Made by a program: the position numbers and the translations under genes
Assembly: GCF_004349055.1 (NCBI RefSeq)
Contig: NZ_SMKX01000051.1
Location: 1-50,982, forward strand
Origin: Kribbella antibiotica
Lineage (GTDB): Bacteria; Actinomycetota; Actinomycetes; Propionibacteriales; Kribbellaceae
Direction of reading: 5' to 3'
Length of the DNA stretch: 50,982 nucleotides
In this document: one piece after another, positions 17,901-25,910 of the stretch
How positions within the stretch are numbered: the first letter of the stretch is position 1
How the letters are laid out: each line of letters starts with the position of its first letter
The notes under the pieces: generated by a model
What the model was told of the DNA's origin: nothing
Database searches by the model: none
What the model saw: the letters and a program-made list of their open reading frames with translations, nothing else

Positions 17901-17929
17901 ACTGTTATCTTCTCAAGGCAGATAACAGT
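17901..17929. promoter_or_regulatory. Perfect 10-bp inverted repeat upstream of the sugar-kinase operon, candidate DeoR operator
   Basis: ACTGTTATCT (17901-17910) and AGATAACAGT (17920-17929) form perfect arms around a 9-base spacer, 17 bases before the GTG of the first gene. An inverted repeat in the promoter of an operon that encodes its own DeoR regulator (19867-20658) is most simply that regulator's binding site. The local drop in GC also fits a promoter. Confidence 0.6.
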
Positions 17930-17945
17930 TTGAGGGGAGTTCGTC

Positions 17946-19274
17946 GTGGCCTGGATCGGCATCGACCTCGGCACGCAGAGCGTGCGGGCTGTGCTGATCG
18001 ATCCCGACGGCGTCGTCCTGGCCCGGGCGGCCCGGCCGCTGACCAGCGTTCGCGACGGCGTCCGCCACGAACAGGATCCCCAGCAATGGCTCGACGCGGT
18101 CGACGCCTGCTTGGTTGACCTGACGTCAGACGCCGAGGGCATTGCGATCTGCTCTACCTCCGGAACTTTCCTGCTGACCGACCGCGCCGGCCGCCCAACC
18201 ACCGCGGCGCTCATGTACGACGATGCGCGCTCAGCCGCCCGTCGTGTCCACATCGTGGACGCCGACCCAGATCGCTGGGATACCTCGATGCAGCCCACTT
18301 GGGCCCTGCCGAAGGTCCTCGACCTGGTTGCCGACAGTAATCACCGGGTTATCCACAGTGCTGATTTCGTCGCCGCTCACCTGGTCGGGCACCCGGTTGC
18401 GACCGACACCAGCCATGCCCTGAAGACCGGCTACGACTTGGTCGCCGACAGTTGGCCGACCGCCGCCTTCGACAAACTCGGCCTGCCGATCGAGATCTTC
18501 CCCGAGGTCGTCCGGCCCGGCACCGAGCTCGGTCGCACCCCGGCCGGCGTCCCCGTCTACGCCGGGATGACCGACGGCTGCGCGGCTCAGATCGCGGCCG
18601 GTGCGCTGAGTCCGGGCGCCTGGAACTCAGTCCTCGGTACGACGCTCGTCCTGAAGGGCGTGAGTGAGCAGCTGCTCGACGACCCGACTGGCGCGGTCTA
18701 CAGCCACCGGCATCCGGATGGCGGCTGGCTTCCGGGTGGCGCGTCCAGCAGCGGCGCCGGCGTACTGAGTGAGCTGTTGCCCGGTGCCGATCTGGATGCG
18801 CTTGCCCCACATCCGGTCAACGCCGTCATCTACCCACTGACGAAGTCGGGGGAGCGATTCCCGTTCGTCGCTCCGCAGGCTGAGCGCTTCACCTTGGGCT
18901 CGATCAACAGTGATCTGGACACGTACGTCGCCGTGCTGCAGGGCGTCGCATTCGTCGAGCGACTGGCGTTCGAGCACCTCGTTTCGCTCGGCGCAGACCC
19001 GGTTCGCCGCGTCACGCTGACCGGCGGCGGCACCCGCAGCGGTTACTGGAACCAGCTCCGCGCCGACACACTCGGCGTACCGGTTGAGCTTCCAGTCGCC
19101 GCAGATCCGGCATACGGGATGGCTGTTCTGGCGGCCTCGCAGGGAGGTTCGGTGACTGAGACAGCTCGTCGGATGGTTCGCATTGAGCGGGTCCTCGAGC
19201 CGCGACCGAGCCAACTCGACGACCTGTACGGCGCCTTCGTGGCGGAGCTCGATGCGCGCGGGTACCGCGGATGA
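17946..19274 (+). CDS. FGGY-family carbohydrate kinase
   Basis: 442 residues from GTG with GAGGGGAG upstream. The N-terminal phosphate loop 'WIGIDLGTQSVRAVLID' and the C-terminal FGGY region 'VTLTGGGTRSGYWNQLRAD' with 'ILGVPVELP'-like follow-up are both present, giving the two-domain sugar-kinase fold. Members phosphorylate xylulose, ribulose, gluconate, glycerol or similar, so the substrate is open. First gene of the DeoR-controlled run; its stop overlaps the next start (ATGA). A second FGGY kinase (20671-22119) is only about 35% alike by eye, so the two probably act on different intermediates. Confidence 0.9.
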   Translation: MAWIGIDLGTQSVRAVLIDPDGVVLARAARPLTSVRDGVRHEQDPQQWLDAVDACLVDLTSDAEGIAICSTSGTFLLTDRAGRPTTAALMYDDARSAARRVHIVDADPDRWDTSMQPTWALPKVLDLVADSNHRVIHSADFVAAHLVGHPVATDTSHALKTGYDLVADSWPTAAFDKLGLPIEIFPEVVRPGTELGRTPAGVPVYAGMTDGCAAQIAAGALSPGAWNSVLGTTLVLKGVSEQLLDDPTGAVYSHRHPDGGWLPGGASSSGAGVLSELLPGADLDALAPHPVNAVIYPLTKSGERFPFVAPQAERFTLGSINSDLDTYVAVLQGVAFVERLAFEHLVSLGADPVRRVTLTGGGTRSGYWNQLRADTLGVPVELPVAADPAYGMAVLAASQGGSVTETARRMVRIERVLEPRPSQLDDLYGAFVAELDARGYRG

Positions 19275-19870
19275 GGACGACGATCGTGCTGGCACGGCAT
19301 GGGCGGACGGCCTGGCATCACGGCAACCGCTACACCGGCTCGTCCGACCTGCCGATCGATGAGGTTGGTCAGCAGCAAGCCCTGCAGTTGCGGGATTGGG
19401 CGATCGGCTTCGCACCAGATGCGTTGTGGAGCTCGCCGATGGTGCGCGCGCGGCAGACCGTTGCCCCGACCGCCGAAGCACTCGGGCTGGAGCCGACAGT
19501 GGATGCGCGGTTGCGCGAGGTCGACTTCGGCTCGGCTGAGGGGAAGCGGTTGGTCGAGATGCCGCCCGCAGTCGCCGCGGCCTTCGAGGCCGACCCGGTG
19601 CGCGACTACTTCCCGGGCGGCGAGGATCCGGTCGAGGCGGCTGATCGGGTTGCCGAGGTCTTCGCCGAGTTCGAGGGCGGCAAGGTCTTGGTGGTCGCGC
19701 ACAACACCCTGATCCGCCTGCTCGTCTGCCGCCTGCTCGGGCTGCGTTTGAACGACTACCGCAGACTGCTTCCAGCGCTCGGACCCGCGGCGCTCGTGCG
19801 CTTCCGGCGTGAGAACGGCACAGTAGGGCTCGAGTCGTACAACGTGCCCGCAGGATTGGAGACCCCATGA
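19271..19870 (+). CDS. Histidine phosphatase family protein (phosphoglycerate-mutase-like)
   Basis: 199 residues. The active-site 'LARHGRTAWHHGNRY' at residues 7-21 holds the phospho-accepting histidine, and the second histidine sits in 'VLVVAHNTLIRLLV'. The Arg in 'SSPMVRARQT' and the 'LREVDFGSAEGK' acid complete the pocket. Family members remove phosphate from sugar phosphates or act as mutases. Placed between a sugar kinase and its regulator with four-base overlaps on both sides, it probably dephosphorylates a pathway intermediate, or clears toxic sugar phosphates; this is inference. Confidence 0.88.
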   Translation: MRTTIVLARHGRTAWHHGNRYTGSSDLPIDEVGQQQALQLRDWAIGFAPDALWSSPMVRARQTVAPTAEALGLEPTVDARLREVDFGSAEGKRLVEMPPAVAAAFEADPVRDYFPGGEDPVEAADRVAEVFAEFEGGKVLVVAHNTLIRLLVCRLLGLRLNDYRRLLPALGPAALVRFRRENGTVGLESYNVPAGLETP

Positions 19871-20658
19871 CCACAGACCCTGATGGTGAGCTCAGTCGTC
19901 CCGCCCGCCGGCAGGCCGAGATTGCGGCGTACGTCGTCGAGCACGGCTCGGTGTCGGCCAACGACCTGGTCGAGGCCTTCGGGGTGAGCGTGATGACGGT
20001 GCATCGCGATCTCGACGAGCTGGAACGCCAAGGTGTGGTCCGCAAGTACCGCGGTGGCGTGAGCGCCCAGCCGACCAGCGTCTTCGAGAGCAATGTCGCG
20101 TACCGGTTGACCACAGCGCAGACCGAGAAGGCCGCGCTGGCCCGGTATGCGCGCACGATGATCGAGCCGGGGATGTCGGTGATGCTGGACGACTCGACCA
20201 GCGCGCTGGCTCTGGTCGACCTGCTCGACGATGTCACCCCGTTGACCGTGACAACGAACTTCCTGCCGGCGATCACCAAGCTGAAGGATCGGCGCGATAT
20301 CACGCTGGTTGCGCTCGGTGGGATCTATTCGGCCACGCACGACTCGTTCGGTGGGATGCCCTGTGCGGAGGCGGTCGAGGCGCTGCACACGGACCTGCTG
20401 TTCTGTTCGGTGTCAGCGGTTTCGCCGACGCATGCGTTTCACCAGGAGGAGGAGATCGTCCTGGTGAAGCGCGCGATGTTGCGGGCGGCAAGGACCAAGG
20501 TGTTGCTGGTCGACCACGCCAAGCTGCAGCGCACTGCCCTGCATCGGCTCGCGCCGCTGAGTGACTTCGATGTCGTGGTCGTCGACGAGAAGACCCCGGA
20601 AGAACTGATCCGCCCACTGCGCGACCACGGTGTGACCGTGGAGGTCGCCACCTTCTAG
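19867..20658 (+). CDS. DeoR-family transcriptional regulator
   Basis: 263 residues. The N-terminal winged helix 'GSVSANDLVEAFGVSVMTVHRDLDELERQGVVRKYRGGV' (in segments, residues 25-65) is the classic DeoR reader. The C-terminal sugar-phosphate sensor domain is seen in 'MLDDSTSALALVDLL', 'LTVTTN' and 'VLLVDHAKLQRTAL'. DeoR regulators normally repress the operon that carries them and release DNA when they bind a phosphorylated sugar made by it. The likely site is the perfect inverted repeat at 17901-17929. Starts by overlapping the phosphatase stop by four bases. Confidence 0.93.
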   Translation: MTTDPDGELSRPARRQAEIAAYVVEHGSVSANDLVEAFGVSVMTVHRDLDELERQGVVRKYRGGVSAQPTSVFESNVAYRLTTAQTEKAALARYARTMIEPGMSVMLDDSTSALALVDLLDDVTPLTVTTNFLPAITKLKDRRDITLVALGGIYSATHDSFGGMPCAEAVEALHTDLLFCSVSAVSPTHAFHQEEEIVLVKRAMLRAARTKVLLVDHAKLQRTALHRLAPLSDFDVVVVDEKTPEELIRPLRDHGVTVEVATF

Positions 20659-20670
20659 AGGGGACCGGCT

Positions 20671-22119
20671 ATGGATATCGGAGTCGATGTCGGCACGACC
20701 GTGACCAAGGCGGTCGCTTTCGATGATGGGGGTCGACCGCTGGCTGAGGCGTCCCGGCCGACGCGGTTGGTGCGACCGTCGGCGGGGCGGTTCGAGCACG
20801 AGACCGCGGAGATCGTTGCCTCGGTCAACGAGGTGGTCGGGGAACTGGCTGCCTCGGTGGGAGATCAGCCCGGGGTGCTGGCGATTACGGCCCAGGGCGA
20901 TGGTCTTTGGTTGGTTGACTCCGCGGGCGCTGCGGTTCGGCCGGCGATCTCCTGGCTGGATGCGCGGAGCAGCGCGATACTTGAGCAGTGGACTGTGGAT
21001 GGCGTTGCTGACCACGTGTTTCGGCGATCCGGCAACCGCATGTTCCCGGGAGCCTCCGGTCCGCTGCTGGCCGCCGTACGGGCTGAGGAGCCGTCGGTCA
21101 TCGCCGGGGCAGCGACGGCGGCGTACTGCAAGGACGTGGTGATGCAGGCGCTGACCGGGGTGCGGGCGACCGATGTGTCGGATGCGTCGGCGCCGTTCCT
21201 GGATCCACGGACTGGCTCGTACGACGACGAGGCGTTAGCGGCGACTGGACTCTCCGGTTTGAGTCACCTGTTGGCGCCTGTCGCGGCCGACGGCCCGGTC
21301 GGTGAACTGCAATCGTCTTTGACCGGAATGGCCTTGGGGACAAGGGTTTCGGCTGGTCCCTACGACCTCCCGGCGGCTGCGGAGGGAGCCGGAGTATCGG
21401 CGCCTGGCGACGCTCTGCTGACTGTCGGTACGACGCTCGCGTGCCAGGTGGCGACCCGCTCATTGCCGGTCAATGGCGAACCGGCCGGGCTCCTCCTCGG
21501 CACGTGGACGCCCGGGCTCTGGTTGCGGGCGATGCCGGCCATGGTCGGTACGGCGGCCCTTGACCGGATGCTCGCGCTGGTCGGGGCGTCGGTGGATCAG
21601 CTGCCCGCGTTCCTCGCGGAAAGTCCGCCGGGGGCTAATGGTGTGACCGTGTTGCCCTATCTGTCTGAGGCGGGTGAGCGCGCGCCGTTCGTGGACACTC
21701 GGGCGCGCGGGACTCTCGATGGCATCTCGCTGTCGACGACCACTGCTGATCTGATCCGGGCGACCTGTGAGGGAATCGCCTATGCCGCTCGGCATTGCCT
21801 GGAAGCGGCTGGCTGGACTGGTCGGGTGACGGTCTGTGGTGGGGGTGCGCGGAGTGCTGAGTGGACGCAGATCCTGGCAGACGTACTGAATGCGCCCCTG
21901 CACACGACCGCTGCCGAGCAGGTTGCCGCCCGTGGTGCAGTGATCTGCGCCCGCCGCGCTGCCGGCGCGGAAGTCGGGCCGGAGTGGATCGCCTCGACTC
22001 GCCAGGTCGATCCGGGGCGCACTGTCTTCTATGCCGACGGATATGCCCATTACCTACGCCGGATCGACAACGCCCGCGCCCGCTGGGCCGATCCCGCACC
22101 GATCTCGCACCGATCTTAG
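20671..22119 (+). CDS. Second FGGY-family carbohydrate kinase
   Basis: 482 residues. The phosphate-binding 'DIGVDVGTTVTKAVAFDDGG' begins the protein, and 'VTVCGGGARSAEWTQILADVL' is the C-terminal nucleotide-site motif. Between them, 'ISWLDARSSAILEQW' and 'GERAPFVDTRARGTLDGIS' match xylulokinase/erythritol-kinase-like members. 'AISWLDxR' is the usual catalytic-base region, so activity is likely. It follows the DeoR gene by 12 bases with its own ribosome site (AGAGGGGA). The real substrate is not clear; the accompanying 2-hydroxyacid dehydrogenase hints at a sugar acid or polyol route. Confidence 0.88.
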   Translation: MDIGVDVGTTVTKAVAFDDGGRPLAEASRPTRLVRPSAGRFEHETAEIVASVNEVVGELAASVGDQPGVLAITAQGDGLWLVDSAGAAVRPAISWLDARSSAILEQWTVDGVADHVFRRSGNRMFPGASGPLLAAVRAEEPSVIAGAATAAYCKDVVMQALTGVRATDVSDASAPFLDPRTGSYDDEALAATGLSGLSHLLAPVAADGPVGELQSSLTGMALGTRVSAGPYDLPAAAEGAGVSAPGDALLTVGTTLACQVATRSLPVNGEPAGLLLGTWTPGLWLRAMPAMVGTAALDRMLALVGASVDQLPAFLAESPPGANGVTVLPYLSEAGERAPFVDTRARGTLDGISLSTTTADLIRATCEGIAYAARHCLEAAGWTGRVTVCGGGARSAEWTQILADVLNAPLHTTAAEQVAARGAVICARRAAGAEVGPEWIASTRQVDPGRTVFYADGYAHYLRRIDNARARWADPAPISHRS

Positions 22120-22126
22120 GAGCTCG

Positions 22127-23149
22127 ATGAGAACCGTCACCACGCTGCTCGCCGGTGATCACTTCGTCCGCAACTCGTTGCTGGCCTCCGCGTTGGAGTC
22201 GGTGGACGGCACGCGGTTCGACCTCCGCGAGATCACGTTGCCGTGGCCGCTGACGCCGTACGGGGCGGTGGCGGAGGTGGACGAGGCGAGCGATGCCGAA
22301 GACCAGCTGATCGCGGCGCTGCCGGGGGTCGAGCTGGCGATCACGCAGATGGGGCCGTTTACCGAGCGGGTGCTGGATTCTGCGCCTGATCTGCGGTTCC
22401 TGGTTGTTTGTCGCGGCGGTCCGGTCAACGTGAATGTGCCTGCGGCAACCAAACGTGGAGTGATCGTTGCCGCCACCCCCGGACGTAACGCAGTCGCCGC
22501 CGCCGAGCATGCGGTCGCGCTGATGATGGGTGCCCTGCGCAACCTTCCGCGGCTGCATCGCACGCTGGAGCTGGGTGAATGGCGCAGCGACCTCTATGCG
22601 TACGACGAATGTGGTGCGGAGCTGGACGGCGCCACCGTCGGCCTCGTCGGGTACGGCGCAATCGGGCAACGGGTCGCGCGGGTCATGCTCGCGTTCGGCG
22701 CAACCGTTGTCGTCGCCGACCCGTACGTCGATCCGGCCGGCCTCCCCACCGGGATCTCGATCGTCGAGCTGGACGAGCTGCTGCGGCGATCTGACGTGGT
22801 CAGTCTGCATGCGCGATTGACCGAACGTACCCGCGGAATGATCGGGGCCGATCAGATCGCGCTGATGCCTCGAGGCGGCGTACTGGTGAACACTGCGCGT
22901 GGTGGTCTCCTCGACTATGACGCGGCGGCGGATGCGTTGGAGTCCGGGCAGTTGGGCGCGGCCGCCTTCGACGTCTTCCCCGTCGAGCCGCTTCCGGCCG
23001 ACTCGCGGCTGCTGACGGCGCCGAATGTGGTGATGACCCCGCACCTGGCCGGCGCTACCCGGCAGACCGCGCTCCGCGCCGGCTCGATCGCGGCCGAAGC
23101 GGTTGCTGCCTACCTTGCCGGGAGGCCGCCGGTGGGGCTCGTCACGTGA
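22127..23149 (+). CDS. NAD-dependent D-isomer-specific 2-hydroxyacid dehydrogenase
   Basis: 340 residues from ATG 22127 with TAGGAG six bases upstream; longer in-frame starts run into the kinase gene. The dinucleotide loop 'VGLVGYGAIGQRVARVM' lies at about residues 167-183. The substrate-binding Arg is in 'VNTARGGLLDY', the catalytic Glu region follows, and the proton-donor His is in 'MTPHLAGATRQ'. The family interconverts 2-keto acids and D-2-hydroxyacids. Its place after two sugar kinases suggests oxidation of a sugar-acid intermediate. The stop overlaps the start of the next gene. Confidence 0.9.
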   Translation: MRTVTTLLAGDHFVRNSLLASALESVDGTRFDLREITLPWPLTPYGAVAEVDEASDAEDQLIAALPGVELAITQMGPFTERVLDSAPDLRFLVVCRGGPVNVNVPAATKRGVIVAATPGRNAVAAAEHAVALMMGALRNLPRLHRTLELGEWRSDLYAYDECGAELDGATVGLVGYGAIGQRVARVMLAFGATVVVADPYVDPAGLPTGISIVELDELLRRSDVVSLHARLTERTRGMIGADQIALMPRGGVLVNTARGGLLDYDAAADALESGQLGAAAFDVFPVEPLPADSRLLTAPNVVMTPHLAGATRQTALRAGSIAAEAVAAYLAGRPPVGLVT

Positions 23150-23823
23150 TCATCACCGGCCACCGAGGTGCCCTCGGCATTGAGCCGGAGAACACTCTGC
23201 GCTCGTTCCGGCGGGCGATCGCGGACGGCTGCACCGAGATCGAGCTCGACCTTCGGGTGAGCGCAGACGGCGAACTCGTGATCATCCACGATGCCACCGT
23301 CGACCGAACCACCAACGGATCCGGCGAGGTAGCCGCCCTCACTCTGGCCCAACTTCGCATCCTGGACGCCGGGCAAGGTGAGCGCATCCCCACTTGGGCT
23401 GACACTGTCGCAGCCCTCGCTGCGGTCCGGTTTCAGGCTGAGATCAAGGCATCAGCCGCTGTTCCGCTGCTGGCCGATTCGCTCCGGGCTGACCCCGAAC
23501 TTGCCGCGCGGACCCTCGTCACCTCCTTTCACCCCGACATCCTGCTGGCCGTCCGACGGGCCTTCCCCGGGGTGACGACCGGGCGGATCTTCGGTCGCAC
23601 GACTCCCGACGTACTGGCTCTGGCGCGGGAGGCCGAGGCCACCTGGGCGCTGTGCGGGATCACCGGCCTGACCTCGGCGTTTGTCGCCGAACTCCAGGCG
23701 GCCGGGCTCTCTGTCACCGCCTGGCCGGTTCCGGACCCGGCCACTCTCGCCCAAGCGGTCGCCCTCGGTGTGGATGGCGTCACCACCGACAACCCACACC
23801 TGCTCACACGTTCCAACGTCTGA
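23146..23823 (+). CDS. Glycerophosphodiester phosphodiesterase (GDPD family)
   Basis: 225 residues from GTG, overlapping the dehydrogenase stop by four bases. The TIM-barrel signature 'ITGHRGALGIEPENTLRSF' gives the catalytic His and the Arg/Glu pair. The metal ligands follow in 'EIELDLRVSADGELVIIHDATVDRTTNG' (in segments, the second His in IIHD). The C-terminal 'VDGVTTDNPHLL' is also typical. GDPD enzymes split glycerophosphodiesters to glycerol-3-phosphate and an alcohol. No signal peptide is seen, so it works in the cytoplasm. It ends the DeoR-controlled run, which suggests that a phosphodiester-linked sugar or polyol is the source compound (inference). Confidence 0.9.
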   Translation: MIITGHRGALGIEPENTLRSFRRAIADGCTEIELDLRVSADGELVIIHDATVDRTTNGSGEVAALTLAQLRILDAGQGERIPTWADTVAALAAVRFQAEIKASAAVPLLADSLRADPELAARTLVTSFHPDILLAVRRAFPGVTTGRIFGRTTPDVLALAREAEATWALCGITGLTSAFVAELQAAGLSVTAWPVPDPATLAQAVALGVDGVTTDNPHLLTRSNV

Positions 23824-23826
23824 ATT

Positions 23827-23843
23827 TGTTCTTCCATGGAACA
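23827..23843. promoter_or_regulatory. Palindrome upstream of the Gfo/Idh oxidoreductase gene
   Basis: TGTTC (23827-23831) and GAACA (23839-23843) form inverted arms, overlapping the perfect palindrome TTCCATGGAA (23832-23841). It sits 25 bases before the likely ATG, in a locally AT-rich spacer. A regulator site is likely; which regulator binds cannot be told. Confidence 0.4.
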
Positions 23844-23867
23844 TAAATGTGTGATTGGCTCTTCTGT

Positions 23868-25061
23868 ATGGGAATCAGCATCGGTGTGGTCGGGGCCGGA
23901 CAGTTCGCTCCTTCGTTCCTGCGGTTGTGGTCTGCGCACCCGGATGTGTCCGGGGTGCGGCTGACCGACGTGCTGCCGGAACGGACGGCGGAGATGGCGG
24001 CCAAGCAGGGGGTCGCGGTCACCTACCAGTCGTTCGAGGAGATGCTCGAGTCCGATGTGGACGCGGTGGCGATCTTCACCCAGCGCTGGTTCCACGGTGA
24101 GATGGCGATCAGGGCGCTCGAGGCCGGGAAGCACGTGTACTCGACCGTGCCGATGGCGATCGAGGCGGACCAGATCGCCCGGATCATCGAGCTGGTCAAG
24201 GAGACCGGCCTGACCTACATGATGGGTGAGACCAGCTTCTACTACCCGTCGTCGGTCTACTGCCGGCAGCGGCTGGCCGCGGGTGACTTCGGTCGCGTGT
24301 TCTACACCGAGGGCGACTACGTCCACGACATGGACCTCGGGTTCTATGCGGCGTACCAGTACTCAGGTGGTGAGGACTGGAAGAAGACAGCGTCCTTCCC
24401 GCCGCTGCTCTACCCGACGCATGCCGTCGGCAACGTTCTCTCCGTGACCGGCCAGCACGCCACCCACGTCTCCGCGATCGGGGTCAAGGACGAGCGTGGT
24501 GATGGGGTCTTCGACAAGGAGATCAGCCAGTTCGACAACGACTTCTCGAACGCGACCGCCCTGTTCAAGCTTGCTGACGGCGGCATCATGCGCACCAACG
24601 AGATGCGCCGCGTCGGCTACCCCTCGCACATCCGCGAATCCCGCCTCCGCGTCTTCGGTACCGAAGGCAGCTTCGAGCAGCTGGCCACCACAACCCTGTG
24701 GCAGAACAAGGAAGGCGTCGAAGACGTCACCCACCTGATGGAGACATCGGCCGGTGCCCTCGACGACGAAGACCTGGCGAACGTCGACCCCGCCCTCCGC
24801 GACGCCTTCCGTTCCGGCCTCTCCCCGGTCCACGACCGCAGCCGCCTCCCCTCCGAATTCGACGGCCTCCACAACGGTCACGAAGGCTCACACCACTTCC
24901 TCGCCGACGACTTCGTCCGCGCCGTAGCCGACAAAACCCTCCCACCCGTCAACGCCTGGGTCGCCGCCCGCTACACCCTCCCCGGCATCTACGCCCACCA
25001 GTCCGCCCTCCAAGGCGGCGTACAACTAGAAATCCCCGACCACGGCGACGCCCCCGCCTGA
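23868..25061 (+). CDS. Gfo/Idh/MocA-family NAD(P)-dependent oxidoreductase
   Basis: 397 residues from ATG 23868 (MGISIGVVGAGQFAPSFL), which puts the GxGxxG-type dinucleotide loop at the usual N-terminal place; an ATG seven codons upstream is less likely. The 'AGKHVYSTVPMAIEADQIARII' segment corresponds to the EKPxA region of the family, with the catalytic Lys replaced by 'STVP', which is uncommon. 'YYPSSVYCRQRLAAGDFGRVFYTEGDY' and 'YPTHAVGNVLSV' form the substrate face. Such enzymes oxidise or epimerise sugars. The lost EKP lysine may mean altered chemistry. The gene is followed by a large nested inverted repeat. Confidence 0.85.
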   Translation: MGISIGVVGAGQFAPSFLRLWSAHPDVSGVRLTDVLPERTAEMAAKQGVAVTYQSFEEMLESDVDAVAIFTQRWFHGEMAIRALEAGKHVYSTVPMAIEADQIARIIELVKETGLTYMMGETSFYYPSSVYCRQRLAAGDFGRVFYTEGDYVHDMDLGFYAAYQYSGGEDWKKTASFPPLLYPTHAVGNVLSVTGQHATHVSAIGVKDERGDGVFDKEISQFDNDFSNATALFKLADGGIMRTNEMRRVGYPSHIRESRLRVFGTEGSFEQLATTTLWQNKEGVEDVTHLMETSAGALDDEDLANVDPALRDAFRSGLSPVHDRSRLPSEFDGLHNGHEGSHHFLADDFVRAVADKTLPPVNAWVAARYTLPGIYAHQSALQGGVQLEIPDHGDAPA

Positions 25062-25156
25062 AGCTAAGAACACGTAGTACGTCTCCTATCGGCCGGCGCC
25101 AGGCTCAGCCGCGCGGCGCCGGCCCTCCGGAGACCCACCTCTGCGTGTTCTTAGCT
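25062..25156. terminator. Large nested inverted repeat, probable terminator or structured element
   Basis: Three nested sets of perfect arms: AGCTAAGAACACG 25062-25074 with CGTGTTCTTAGCT 25144-25156; GTCTCC 25081-25086 with GGAGAC 25129-25134; GGCCGGCGCC 25091-25100 with GGCGCCGGCC 25115-25124 around a 14-base loop. It begins right after the oxidoreductase stop and ends 11 bases before the VOC gene. No T tract follows either side, so a simple intrinsic terminator is not the only reading. Confidence 0.55.
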
Positions 25157-25167
25157 ACCGTGCCCCG

Positions 25168-25503
25168 ATGGACCTCTTCGCCGGAATCTCCGTCACCAAC
25201 TATGAGGTCGCCGTCGCCTGGTACTCCCAGCTGCTGGGCGCCGAGCCGGCCTTCCTCCCCAATAACATCGAGGCCGTCTGGGAACTGGCCGAACACCGCT
25301 ACCTCTTCATCGAGGTAGTTGCCGATCACGCCGGCCACGCCCAACACACCCTCTTCGTCGAAGACTTCGACGCCACCCTCGCCGCAATCTCCACCCGGGG
25401 CCTAGAGCCCGCAGTCCGCGAAACCTACGAAAACGGCGTCCGCCACGCGACTTTCTACGACCCCGACGGCAACGAAATCTCCTACGGCGGCGCTCCGCTC
25501 TAA
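25168..25503 (+). CDS. VOC (glyoxalase/bleomycin-resistance) family protein
   Basis: 111 residues, a single vicinal-oxygen-chelate unit pair. The beta-alpha-beta pattern is seen in 'LFAGISVTNYEVAVAWYSQLLG' at the start and 'ATFYDPDGNEISYGG' at the end, the latter carrying the usual C-terminal Glu ligand region. Such small VOC proteins act as isomerases, dioxygenases or binding proteins; the substrate is open. The stop overlaps the stop of the convergent gene by four bases. The nested inverted repeat just upstream probably separates it from the oxidoreductase. Confidence 0.8.
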   Translation: MDLFAGISVTNYEVAVAWYSQLLGAEPAFLPNNIEAVWELAEHRYLFIEVVADHAGHAQHTLFVEDFDATLAAISTRGLEPAVRETYENGVRHATFYDPDGNEISYGGAPL

Positions 25504-25910
25504 TCCGGTACGGCGATCTCGCCGAGCCGCTCCCAGTCGAGCACCCGGACGTCGACCAGTTCCACTCCGCCCAACTCTGCGCGGAGTAGCCGGTGCACCC
25601 CGTCGAGGATCGTGAGGCGACCATCCGGACGCCGTACGACGTCCAGCGGGTGCGCGAGGTCGGCGACCAGCGTGCGCGCGTACTGCTCGTGGAACCGCAG
25701 CGGATCGGCGGCGACCTGATGCGGAATCACCTGGAACGGCCTGCCGGCGTACGCCCAGAACGGGAGATCGAGGTGGTGATCCAGCTCGGCGACCGTCACA
25801 TCGACCCGGGGCAGCGCAAGGGCGTGCAGTGCGGCGAGATCCCAGTGGAAGTCGAGGATGTACGGCCGCAGGACCGGCGGGATCTCGAGCGGGAAGGGCT
25901 TGCGGTTCAC
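25500..25910 (-). CDS. Small ParB/sulfiredoxin-like-fold protein coupled to the GntR gene
   Basis: 136 residues from GTG 25910, whose bases overlap the stop of the upstream GntR gene (GTGA), so translation is coupled and this start is preferred over longer frames that would overlap the regulator. The C-terminal 'RRPDGRLTILDGVHRLLRAELGGV' recalls the ParB/Srx-type 'DGxHRL' nucleotide loop. The rest, including 'LDFHWDLAALHAL' and 'LPFWAYAGRPFQVIPH', I do not recognise. It is probably a partner of the regulator or an enzyme under its control. Confidence 0.65.
   Translation of the reverse strand: MNRKPFPLEIPPVLRPYILDFHWDLAALHALALPRVDVTVAELDHHLDLPFWAYAGRPFQVIPHQVAADPLRFHEQYARTLVADLAHPLDVVRRPDGRLTILDGVHRLLRAELGGVELVDVRVLDWERLGEIAVPD

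Noticed and set aside
18627..20303. Long minus-strand open frame across the kinase, phosphatase and DeoR genes
   Set aside because: No recognisable motif, and three well-supported plus-strand genes with four-base overlaps occupy it.
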